Shown piece by piece: positions 42,050 to 50,150 of a stretch of DNA of 64,000 nucleotides; within the stretch, counting starts at the first letter, position 1, and each line of letters begins with the position of its first letter. The notes beneath the pieces were generated by a model. The model was not told where the DNA came from, made no database searches, and saw nothing but the letters and a program-made list of their open reading frames with translations. Location of the stretch: assembly GCF_001700965.1 (NCBI RefSeq), contig NZ_CP016756.1:3586501-3650500 (forward strand), written 5' to 3'. The DNA comes from Stenotrophomonas nitritireducens. GTDB lineage: Bacteria; Pseudomonadota; Gammaproteobacteria; Xanthomonadales; Xanthomonadaceae. The translations under genes were made by a program, and so were the position numbers.

Positions 42050-42152
42050 GCCCTCACCCCAACCCCTCTCCCGCAGGAGAGGGGCTCGGTTTCTGTCAGC
42101 TGCTAGTGCGTTAGCCCCTCTCCTGCGGGAGAGGGGTTGGGGTGAGGGCAAG
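42050..42152. repeat. Inverted pair of class-D REPs after murD2
   Basis: GCCCTCACCCCAACCCCTCTCCCGC and its inverted partner GCGGGAGAGGGGTTGGGGTGAGGGC face each other across about 45 bp. The arms could form a large hairpin in either transcript. Confidence 0.9.
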
Positions 42153-42213
42153 CTTTTGCTCTAAGAACACCCAGCGCCTAGACTCGCCACACACCCCAGA
42201 CCGGAGCAGTCCC

Positions 42214-43011
42214 ATGCGCGCAGCACGGAAAATGCAGTTGGCGGTATTGGCCTTGTGTGTCACCGCATCCATCCCAGCGTTCGCGAAAATGCAGCACCGC
42301 CCGGTCGAATGGCAGCTGCGGGGAACCACCTATAGCGGCGTGCTGGTTTACGACGATGAAGGCGATGCCCGCCGCCCCGGTGTGGTGATGGTGCCCAATT
42401 GGCGCGGGGTCAACGACTCGGCGGTGGCCAAGGCCGAGCAGATTGCCGGCGACGACTATGTCGTGCTGGTCGCCGATGTCTACGGCAAGAACGTGCGGCC
42501 CAAGGACAACGATGCCTCCGCAGCAGCCTCCAAGCCGTTGCGCGAGGATCGCGCTTTGTTGCGCAGCCGTGCGGCGGCGGCACTGGATGCCTTGAAGGCA
42601 CAGGCAGGCAAGGCCCCCTTGGATGCAAACCATATTGCCGCCGTGGGCTTCTGCTTCGGCGGCACCACCGTGCTGGAGATGGCCCGCGCCGGCATGCCGC
42701 TGGCCGGGGTAGTGAGCCTGCATGGCGGGCTGTCCACGCCTGCGCCGGCCGCGGCAGGTAGCGGCAAGGTGCCGATGCTGGTGCTCAATGGCGCGGCGGA
42801 TCGTGGCGTTACCGCCGAGGACATTGCCAACTTCGGTACGGAAATGGATGTGGCCAAGGCCGATTGGCAGTTCGTCAATTTCAGCGGCGCCGTGCATTGC
42901 TTCGCCGAATCCGACGCCAACAGCCCGCCGGGCTGCCTCTACGACCCGCGCGCAGCAAAACGCGCGTGGAGGATGATGGACAACTTCCTCGAAGAACGCT
43001 TGGGCGACTAA
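42214..43011 (+). CDS. Dienelactone hydrolase family protein, exported
   Basis: 265 residues, alpha/beta hydrolase of the dienelactone-hydrolase class. The signal peptide is MRAARKMQLAVLALCVTASIPAFA. The nucleophile is the cysteine in GFCFGGTTVLEMA, the family's usual GxCxGG. A distal AVHCFAESDAN carries the histidine. GGAG lies 9 nt before the ATG at 42214. An exported form suggests a substrate met outside the cytoplasm; it is not identified. Confidence 0.9.
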   Translation: MRAARKMQLAVLALCVTASIPAFAKMQHRPVEWQLRGTTYSGVLVYDDEGDARRPGVVMVPNWRGVNDSAVAKAEQIAGDDYVVLVADVYGKNVRPKDNDASAAASKPLREDRALLRSRAAAALDALKAQAGKAPLDANHIAAVGFCFGGTTVLEMARAGMPLAGVVSLHGGLSTPAPAAAGSGKVPMLVLNGAADRGVTAEDIANFGTEMDVAKADWQFVNFSGAVHCFAESDANSPPGCLYDPRAAKRAWRMMDNFLEERLGD

Positions 43012-43019
43012 GGCTTCGG

Positions 43020-43238
43020 GTAGTGCCGAGCCATGCTCGGCAGGGGCCTCACCAGCAATCCATCAGCTTGTAGGAGCGGCGTAAGCCGCGAAGCTGACTA
43101 TCCGTGATCGCGCGGAGAACCCCGGATGCGCTGCGCTTACCCGGGCTACAAATGCTGTCCACACGGGTCGCGGTGATGGTGGTTCGTGCCAAGCGGCGCC
43201 GGGAAGAGCTGTGGCTTCGCGGCTTACGCCGCTCCTAC
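43020..43238. repeat. Mixed REP cluster (classes A, B, C, inverted B)
   Basis: Class A at 43020-43043, class B at 43070-43094, inverted class C at 43121-43149 and inverted class B at 43214-43238. The last copy contributes the TAG stop (minus strand, 43237-43235) of the helix-hairpin-helix gene. Confidence 0.88.
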
Positions 43239-43489
43239 AAAGGCGCTCGGCTCTGCGCCGCCGCTATCGCGCCACTGATCGCCGCCCGCGCCTGCGGGCT
43301 GTTGCGCCAGCAGCTGCTGCCCAACATCGCCGATGCCTGGCTGACGACATCGCCGGTGTCGGCTTCGGCCAGCTGCGCCAGCGAATGAAATCCCAGCTGC
43401 TCCAAACGCGAAACCACCGTGGCCCCTACGCCTTTGACCGCCAACAACACGGCGCGCTCGTCATCCGGGAACTGCTGCAGGCCCGCCAT
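43235..43489 (-). CDS. Helix-hairpin-helix small protein
   Basis: 84 residues with an HhH motif (LLAVKGVGATVVSRLEQLGFHSLAQLAEAD) of the kind found in DNA-repair proteins and pathogenicity-locus small proteins. It starts 6 bp after the ispB stop codon, so it is probably translated from the ispB mRNA. The last codon is followed by TAG that belongs to a class-B REP. Function unknown; non-specific DNA binding is a reasonable guess. Confidence 0.75.
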   Translation of the reverse strand: MAGLQQFPDDERAVLLAVKGVGATVVSRLEQLGFHSLAQLAEADTGDVVSQASAMLGSSCWRNSPQARAAISGAIAAAQSRAPL

Positions 43490-43494
43490 TGCGA

Positions 43495-44493
43495 TCAGTG
43501 ACTCCGCTCGATGGCGTAACGGGCCAGGCCACGCAGGGCGGCAATCGCCTCGGTTTCCGGCAGGCCATCCAGGGCCAGTTCGGCGGCGTTGGCATATTCC
43601 ACGGCGCGCTTGCGGCTGTATTCCAGGCCGCCGGTGGCATGGATGGCGGCCAGCACTTCCGGCATTGCGCTGGCATCGCCGTCCTGCACGATCTCGCGCA
43701 GGCGCTGGCGAACCGCTTCATCCGAATGCGCCATGGCATGGATCAGCGGCAAGGTAGCCTTGCCTTCGGCCAGATCGTCGCCCAGGTTCTTGCCCAGCTC
43801 GTCGGCATTGGCCGAATAGTCCAGCACGTCGTCGGCAATCTGGAAGGCGTAACCCAGGTGCATGCCGTAGTCGTAGAGCTGCTGCTGCACGGCTTCGTCG
43901 GCACCGCTGGCCAGCGCGCCAAGGCGGGTGCCGGCGGCGAACAGCACCGCGGTCTTGCGCTCGATCACGCGCAGGTAGGCCGCCTCGTCGGTGTCGGGGT
44001 TATGCACGTGCAGCAGCTGCAGCACCTCGCCTTCGGCGATGCGGTTGGTGGTGTCGGCCAGGATCTGCATCACCGCCATACGCTCCAGTTCCACCATCAG
44101 CTGGAAGCTGCGCGAGTACAGGAAGTCACCGACCAGCACGCTGGGGGCATTACCCCACAGGGCGTTGGCGGTGCTACGGCCACGGCGCAGGTCCGATTCG
44201 TCCACCACGTCGTCGTGCAGCAGGGTGGAGGTGTGGATGAACTCGATGATCGCGGCCAGCTGGTGGTGTTCTGGGCCGGCACCGCCGACCGCATGGCCGG
44301 CCAGCATCACCAGCATCGGCCGCAGGCGTTTGCCGCCAGCGGAGACGATGTGGTCGGCGATCTGGTTGATCAGTACCACGTCCGAGGACAGGCGGCGACG
44401 GATCAGGGCATCTACGGCAGCCATGTCCGCTGCGGCGAGGGTCTGGATGGCAGGCAGGCCCAGCGCGGGGCGGATATGTTCAGCGATGCTCAT
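43495..44493 (-). CDS. ispB: Octaprenyl diphosphate synthase
   Basis: 332 residues, trans-polyprenyl diphosphate synthase. The first aspartate-rich motif is LLHDDVVDESDLRRG and the second is IADDVLDY. Residues before the first motif (IEFIHTSTLLHDD) favour long-chain products, so the enzyme should make the octaprenyl side chain of ubiquinone. A helix-hairpin-helix gene follows within 6 bp. Confidence 0.93.
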   Translation of the reverse strand: MSIAEHIRPALGLPAIQTLAAADMAAVDALIRRRLSSDVVLINQIADHIVSAGGKRLRPMLVMLAGHAVGGAGPEHHQLAAIIEFIHTSTLLHDDVVDESDLRRGRSTANALWGNAPSVLVGDFLYSRSFQLMVELERMAVMQILADTTNRIAEGEVLQLLHVHNPDTDEAAYLRVIERKTAVLFAAGTRLGALASGADEAVQQQLYDYGMHLGYAFQIADDVLDYSANADELGKNLGDDLAEGKATLPLIHAMAHSDEAVRQRLREIVQDGDASAMPEVLAAIHATGGLEYSRKRAVEYANAAELALDGLPETEAIAALRGLARYAIERSH

Positions 44494-44577
44494 AGGAAGA
44501 CTTCGGGGGGTACCGGGGGATTATAGGCGGTGTGGGCGAAAGGAACCCGTCAGGGCCGGATCAGGGCTTGGCAGCAG

Positions 44578-44591
44578 TGAATACGTATGCA
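44578..44591 (+). promoter_or_regulatory. Maltose-locus operator (TGAATACGTATGCA), alpha-glucosidase
   Basis: A 14-bp site with the perfect ATACGTAT core, identical to the sites at 49960-49973 (reverse) and 52319-52332. It lies about 95 bp before the GH13 alpha-glucosidase start and is likely bound by the LacI regulator at 56491. Confidence 0.8.
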
Positions 44592-44685
44592 AGCAACACC
44601 GCCGGCAAAGCACCAACGCTAAGCTGGCCGGCATACATTTCGCGGCCCCTTTGCAGGGGCAATGCAGCCCGTAGGGGGGCGTTCG

Positions 44686-46299
44686 ATGTCCAAGACTCCG
44701 TGGTGGCGCGGTGCCGTCATCTACCAGATTTACCCGCGCAGCTACCTGGACACCAATGGCGACGGCGTCGGCGACCTGCCGGGCATCATCGAGCGCCTGG
44801 ACTATGTGGCCTCGCTGGGCGTGGACGCGATCTGGGTGTCGCCGTTCTTCAAGTCGCCGATGGCCGACTTTGGTTACGACATTGCCGACTACCGCGATGT
44901 GGACCCCTTGTTCGGCAACCTGGCCGACTTCGATCGCTTGCTGGCGAAAGCGCATGCGCTGGGCCTGAAGGTGATGATCGACCAGGTGTTCAGCCATACC
45001 TCGGTAGAGCATGCCTGGTTCAAGGAAAGCCGCGAGAGCCGCGACAATCCCAAGGCCGACTGGTACGTGTGGGCCGATGCGCGTGCTGATGGCAGCCCGC
45101 CGAACAACTGGCTGTCGATCTTTGGCGGTGTGGCCTGGCAATGGGAGCCGCGTCGCCGGCAGTACTTCCTGCACAACTTCCTGGCCTCGCAGCCGGACCT
45201 GGATTTCCATAATCCGGCCGTGCAGCAGGCAACGCTGGACTATGTGAAGTTCTGGCTGGATCGCGGCGTGGATGGCTTCCGTCTGGATTCGATCAACTTC
45301 TGCTTCCACGACGCGCAGCTGCGCGACAACCCGCCCAAGCCGGAAAGCGAGCGCGTGGGCCGTGGTTTCAGCCCGGACAATCCGTACGCCTTCCAGTACC
45401 ACTATTACAACAACACCCGGCCCGAGAACATTGGCTTCCTCGAGCGCCTGCGTGGCTTGCTGGATCAGTACCCGGAAGCGGTAACGCTGGGCGAAATCTC
45501 ATCGGAGGATTCGCTGGCCACCACCGCCGAGTACACCGCGCCGGGCCGGCTGCACATGGGCTACAGCTTCGAGCTGCTGGTGGACGATTACAGCGCGGCT
45601 TATATCCGTGGCACGGTCGAGCGGCTGGAAGCGGCGATGGGCGAGGCCTGGCCGTGCTGGGCGGTGTCCAATCACGACGTGCAGCGTGCGGTGACCCGTT
45701 GGGGCGGGCATCCGGCCCAGCCGTCGCTGGCCAAGATGCTGGCTGCACTGGTGTGCTCGCTGCGCGGTTCGGTGTGCATCTATCAGGGTGAAGAGCTGGG
45801 TCTGGGTGAAGCGGATGTGCCGTTTGAGGCGCTGCAGGATCCCTACGGCATCACCTTCTGGCCGAACTTCAAGGGGCGCGATGGGTGTCGCACGCCGATG
45901 CCGTGGACCGATGGGGCGCTGGCGGGTTTCACCACCGGCAAGCCATGGCTGCCGATTCCGGCCGAGCATCAGGCGCTGTCGGTGCAGGCGCAGGAAGTGG
46001 ATGCTGATTCGGTGTTGCACGCGTTCCGCGGCTTCATGCGCTGGCGCAAGGCGCATCCGGCGTTGGTGGGCGGTTCCATTCGTTTCCTGGACAGCGCCGA
46101 GCCGGTGTTGTTGTTCGAACGTCAGGCCGGGGATGAAACCTTGCTGTTGGCCTTCAACCTGTCGGGTGACACCGTGCGGCATGGTTTGCCAGCCGGTGAA
46201 TGGCGGGCGCTGGACGTGCCGGGCCCGGTGGCGGGGGCGGTGGAGTCTGGCGAATTGGTATTGCCTGGGCACGCGGTGTATTGCGCGCGTCGCAGCTGA
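44686..46299 (+). CDS. GH13 alpha-glucosidase (oligo-1,6-glucosidase-like)
   Basis: 537 residues without signal peptide, so cytoplasmic. GH13 signatures: WWRGAVIYQIYPRSYLDTNGDGVGD at the start, nucleophile D201 in GFRLDSINF, acid E270 in LGEIS and transition-state stabiliser D331 in VSNHD. The subfamily resembles GH13_23-type alpha-glucosidases that hydrolyse maltose and maltodextrins to glucose. The ATG at 44686 follows an AGGGGGG-like ribosome site. Regulation by the upstream ATACGTAT operator is likely. Confidence 0.93.
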   Translation: MSKTPWWRGAVIYQIYPRSYLDTNGDGVGDLPGIIERLDYVASLGVDAIWVSPFFKSPMADFGYDIADYRDVDPLFGNLADFDRLLAKAHALGLKVMIDQVFSHTSVEHAWFKESRESRDNPKADWYVWADARADGSPPNNWLSIFGGVAWQWEPRRRQYFLHNFLASQPDLDFHNPAVQQATLDYVKFWLDRGVDGFRLDSINFCFHDAQLRDNPPKPESERVGRGFSPDNPYAFQYHYYNNTRPENIGFLERLRGLLDQYPEAVTLGEISSEDSLATTAEYTAPGRLHMGYSFELLVDDYSAAYIRGTVERLEAAMGEAWPCWAVSNHDVQRAVTRWGGHPAQPSLAKMLAALVCSLRGSVCIYQGEELGLGEADVPFEALQDPYGITFWPNFKGRDGCRTPMPWTDGALAGFTTGKPWLPIPAEHQALSVQAQEVDADSVLHAFRGFMRWRKAHPALVGGSIRFLDSAEPVLLFERQAGDETLLLAFNLSGDTVRHGLPAGEWRALDVPGPVAGAVESGELVLPGHAVYCARRS

Positions 46300-46325
46300 G
46301 TTTTTGTTGTTCTCTCTTTTGTGCG

Positions 46326-46354
46326 GGCGGAGATAGCATCTCCGCCTTTTTTTT
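46326..46354 (+). terminator. Rho-independent terminator of the alpha-glucosidase gene
   Basis: GGCGGAGA-TAGCA-TCTCCGCC is followed by eight T. It lies about 27 bp after the stop codon. Confidence 0.92.
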
Positions 46355-46410
46355 GCTTTTGATTTTGATTTTGATTTTGATTTTGCTCTTGATCTTGATC
46401 TTGATCTAAG
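46355..46410. repeat. TTTTGA/TTGATC hexamer tract
   Basis: About nine units of ATTTTG drift into CTTGAT, directly abutting the terminator T-run and ending at a class-D REP. Confidence 0.8.
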
Positions 46411-46527
46411 CCCCTCTCCCGCCTGCGGGAGAGGGGTTGGGGTGAGGGCGCTTTTAAAAGCAAGCCAAACCCAAAGCTCCCCCCATCCGCCCTACGGGCA
46501 CCTTCCCCCGCAAGCGGGAGAAGGGAA

Positions 46528-46685
<158 letters not shown>

Positions 46686-46865
46686 GCCCGAAGTCCGGCG
46701 CCTGGTGCTAGATAAATTTCCGCCTGCTCGGGCAATGACTGAGGAGCTTTCTGCATCCCGGTGGTAGTCGCACCAGCTGTAGCACCATCGCTCTCACAGC
46801 ATTCGCAACAGCAGCGAAAGGGCAGCTTACGCTTCAGTTGCAAAAGATCTCGCAAGCTCAGCGCG

Positions 46866-46912
46866 AGCCCAAACCAAAACCAAAACCAAAACCAAAACCA
46901 AAACCAAACCAG
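46866..46912. repeat. AAAACC hexamer tract
   Basis: About seven units of CCAAAA/AAACC make a shorter array of related composition, with no class-D REP directly beside it. Confidence 0.8.
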
Positions 46913-46985
46913 AGCCCAAGCCCTGGCCGCAAAAATTCCCGCACGAAATCCCACCAAGCAGGACCTCGCTCATCTGGCGAACAAA

Positions 46986-47013
46986 CAAAAAGCCCGCTGC
47001 TCAAGCAGCGGGC
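46986..47013 (-). terminator. Terminator of the maltodextrin receptor gene
   Basis: Minus-strand stem GCCCGCTGCT-TG-AGCAGCGGGC with five T after it, 27 bp beyond the stop codon. Confidence 0.9.
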
Positions 47014-47040
47014 CTTCAACACACGTCAAACCAGTACGGA

Positions 47041-49821
47041 TCAGAACTTGTAGTTCACACCCACCTGGTAGGTGCGGCCCCATTCCACGGTTTCCAGCGG
47101 ACGGTCCTTGGTGCCGGCATAGGTTTCGTACTTGGAGTTGGTCAGGTTACTGGCCTGCAGGAACAGGCTCAGGCCGCTGAGCGCGGTGCCGTCGGCGAAG
47201 CTGTAGCCCACCTGCGCATCCAGCACGTTCTCGCCCTTCACATAACGCAGGGTGCGGGCGCCGTTGAAGTTGCCGATCTCACCGATGAAGTCCGAACGCT
47301 TGCGCTGGTTCAAACGCACTTCAAAGCCGCTGTTCTCGTAGTAGGCGGTGAAGTTGTAAACGCGCTTGGACAGGCCCGGCAGCATGATCGGATCGCTGCC
47401 AACGCTGGAGGTGGTGCCCGGATCCGGCTTGATCTTGATGTCGCTGTCGTTGAAGCTGGCGCTGGCCACCACGCCGAAGCCGCGCAGGGCATCGGAGAAC
47501 AGATCCAGCGGCAGCGATGCGGTCAACTCGGCGCCGCGCAGGCTGCCACCGGTGCCGTTGAACGGTGCGGTGTAGTAGCCGGTCATCTGCGCAGGCGCCT
47601 GCAGTTGGGCTTCATTGGTGTCAACCTTCAGCCACTCCGCCACCTGGTCGGTGAAATCGTAGCCGTCACGCTTCTCGGTGTAGATGTAGCTCTTCAGGTC
47701 CTTGTAGAACACGGCAGCAGCCACATAGGCCTTGTTGCCGAAGTACTTTTCCCAGGACAGGTCGACGGCGTTGGCAACCCAGGGGCGCAGATGCGGATTA
47801 CCGCCGCTGGCGCCGGGCTTGCCCTGCGCGGTGTCCATACCGAATTCCATCGAGGCGCGCAGTTCATCCACGCGCGGGCGCGCAACCTGGCGGGCCAGGG
47901 CAAAACGCAGGGTGTTCTCGGCCGGCAGCTCGAATGCCAGGTTCAGGCTGGGCAGGAAGTCCAGGTACTTCTCGCCCTCATTGATCGGAACGACTTCATT
48001 GCCCACGCCCTGCGAGCTGTCCCAGTAGTTGGAGTGCGAGGACTGGTCGGCGTACTGGGCTTGGATGCCGACGTTGCCGCGCACCGGGATCGAGCCGATC
48101 TGGGTGCTGATGTTGGCGCGCAGGAAGGTGGTGGTGATCTTCTCATCCACCGTCCACTGCTTCGGAATCAGGTAGCTTTCGGTGGTGGTCGGGTTGAACA
48201 GCATGTAGCGGCCAACCGCTGCCGGTACGTTCCAGGCGGGGATGTAGCCCGCGCCGGCAAAGCCCAGGTTGACCGGCTTGTACTGCAGGTCGGCACCGAT
48301 GCTGGTGATGCCCTGGGCACCGAGGTTGATGTTGCCTTCGGCCTGGGTCTTGTTCTTGCTGCGGTCGGCGTAGTTGACGCCAACGTCGAAGTCGGAGAAC
48401 CAGGTGAAGCCTTCCGGTACCGGGAAGGTGGCCGCCAGCTTGAAGCCCTTCAGCTCATCATCAACATGCGGGGTCTTGCCGTAACCCGAACCGTAAATCG
48501 TGTTGGTCAGGTAGAGCTTGCTGTAGTCCGAATAATCAAAGCCGGGCGTGAACTGCGGGAAGCTGCCGCCTGCGAAATTCAGCTTGACCGAATCCAGCAT
48601 CGGCGCCGGCAGCAGCTGCAGGTTGTTTTCCAGGTTCAGCTCGTCACGTTCGGCCTTGGACCAGCTGACGTCGGCCACCACGCGCACTTCGCCGAAGGTG
48701 AATTCGTTGTTCCAGCCAACCGCCTTGATGGTGTCCTCGCGGTTGTTGTACATGCCGCGCACCAGCGGATACACGTTGTGTGCCACGCCGCTGACGAAGC
48801 TGCCATTGCCGTTGACCACCACGTCGGTGACGTCCAGACGGATCTTGTTCGGATCGTTGGTGCCGTTGAAATCGCCCAGATGGATTTCCATCTGGTTGGC
48901 GGTGTCGTATTCCTTGGCCTTGGTGTAGAAGGTGTCCAGCGTGCTGGTCCAGCTGTTGTTGGGCCGGAACTGCAGCGTTGCCATCACGCCGTCGCGCTTG
49001 GAATGGCCGGTGCGGCGCAGGGCCTTGATGCCGTCGGAGTAATAGGTGCCTTCCGCCACGCCGGGGCGCCAGTTGTCACCGACTGCCTGCCATGGCTCGT
49101 ACAGGCCGACCTGGTTTTCCTGCTTGGACATCTCCGAGTGGGAAATGCCCACGGCCAGGCCGATGGTGTTGTCGGCGAACTTGTCGACGTAGCTGAAATT
49201 GAGGCGGTTGCCGTACGGGTCTTCGCCGGCGGCTTCGCCCAGCGAGTTCTTCTGGTAGCGGCCGCTGACGGCGATGACGCGCTCGTTGTAGCTGAGCGGG
49301 CGCACGGTCTGCAGGTCCAGCGTGCCGGACAGGCCCTGGCCAACCAGCCCGGCGTCGGGGGTCTTGTACACGGTGACGCCGCTGATCAGTTCGGACGGGT
49401 ACTGGTCGAACTCCACCGAGCGGTTGTCGCCGGTGCTGACCATTTCGCGGCCGTTGAGCAGGGTGGTGGCGAAGTCGGGGGACAGGCCGCGCACGCTGAT
49501 CACCTGGGCGCGGCCAGCGACGCGCTGGGCAGCCAGGCCGGGCAGGCGGGCGATGGATTCGGCGATGCTGACGTCGGGCAACTTGCCGATGTCTTCGGCC
49601 GAGATGGCTTCCACGATCGAGGTCGAGTCGCGCTTGACCGAAATGGCGCTCTCGATGCCGCGGCGGATGCCGGTAACGGTGACGGTATCCAGGTCGGTGG
49701 CCTGGGCCTTTGCTTTTGCGGTGGTTTCGTCGTCCACGCTCTGTGCGTGTGCGGCGGTAGCGCCCAGCGTGATGGCCGAAGCCAGTGCCACGCTCAGCAG
49801 GTTGCGCTTGGTGTTCAACAT
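47041..49821 (-). CDS. Maltodextrin-type TonB-dependent receptor
   Basis: 926 residues, of the Xanthomonas-Caulobacter TonB receptor group that includes the maltose receptor MalA. The signal peptide ends at TAAHA. The plug has TVTGIRRGIESAISVKRDS, EDIGKLPDVSIAESIARLPG and RGLSPDFATTLLNGREM. The barrel ends in VGVNYKF. The EDIGKLPD...IARLPG signature is diagnostic of that group. The start at 49821 (MLNTKRNLLS) follows a purine-rich AGAGGGGAG. Its neighbours and upstream operator (49960) support maltodextrin uptake across the outer membrane; substrate specificity is inferred. Confidence 0.92.
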   Translation of the reverse strand: MLNTKRNLLSVALASAITLGATAAHAQSVDDETTAKAKAQATDLDTVTVTGIRRGIESAISVKRDSTSIVEAISAEDIGKLPDVSIAESIARLPGLAAQRVAGRAQVISVRGLSPDFATTLLNGREMVSTGDNRSVEFDQYPSELISGVTVYKTPDAGLVGQGLSGTLDLQTVRPLSYNERVIAVSGRYQKNSLGEAAGEDPYGNRLNFSYVDKFADNTIGLAVGISHSEMSKQENQVGLYEPWQAVGDNWRPGVAEGTYYSDGIKALRRTGHSKRDGVMATLQFRPNNSWTSTLDTFYTKAKEYDTANQMEIHLGDFNGTNDPNKIRLDVTDVVVNGNGSFVSGVAHNVYPLVRGMYNNREDTIKAVGWNNEFTFGEVRVVADVSWSKAERDELNLENNLQLLPAPMLDSVKLNFAGGSFPQFTPGFDYSDYSKLYLTNTIYGSGYGKTPHVDDELKGFKLAATFPVPEGFTWFSDFDVGVNYADRSKNKTQAEGNINLGAQGITSIGADLQYKPVNLGFAGAGYIPAWNVPAAVGRYMLFNPTTTESYLIPKQWTVDEKITTTFLRANISTQIGSIPVRGNVGIQAQYADQSSHSNYWDSSQGVGNEVVPINEGEKYLDFLPSLNLAFELPAENTLRFALARQVARPRVDELRASMEFGMDTAQGKPGASGGNPHLRPWVANAVDLSWEKYFGNKAYVAAAVFYKDLKSYIYTEKRDGYDFTDQVAEWLKVDTNEAQLQAPAQMTGYYTAPFNGTGGSLRGAELTASLPLDLFSDALRGFGVVASASFNDSDIKIKPDPGTTSSVGSDPIMLPGLSKRVYNFTAYYENSGFEVRLNQRKRSDFIGEIGNFNGARTLRYVKGENVLDAQVGYSFADGTALSGLSLFLQASNLTNSKYETYAGTKDRPLETVEWGRTYQVGVNYKF

Positions 49822-49959
49822 ACTCCCCTCTCCCAGGTGATGTCGGTTGGTTGTTTTTCTGCTCCCGCGCATGGGTGCGTGGGATGCGTCGCGGTTGTTT
49901 TTTTCGCTGCTTGCGACTGTCTCGCATGGTAATCAGCGCGCAAGCCCGTGGCGCCGGCC

Positions 49960-49973
49960 TGCATACGTATTCA
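49960..49973 (-). promoter_or_regulatory. Maltose-locus operator upstream of the TonB receptor
   Basis: TGCATACGTATTCA, the exact reverse complement of the sites at 44578 and 52319, about 140 bp before the receptor start. Confidence 0.8.
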
Positions 49974-50150
49974 ATGGCGTGCAGGCGCGGCAGATAGCTC
50001 TGAAAACGCTTTCCGCGACGGTTTTGGATGTCTGTGCAGAGGAAGGGCAGCGGGCACCTGCGCCGCTGCCCCCGCGCCATCACCTCCGCCCCGCGGACAA
50101 CGACGGCAGGAAGCAAAGCCCGAAACGCCTTGCTTCAACGTGGCAATGGC

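Noticed and set aside
47605..49932. 775-codon plus-strand frame opposite the maltodextrin receptor
   Set aside because: Antisense shadow; no motif and amino-acid bias typical of reverse reading.
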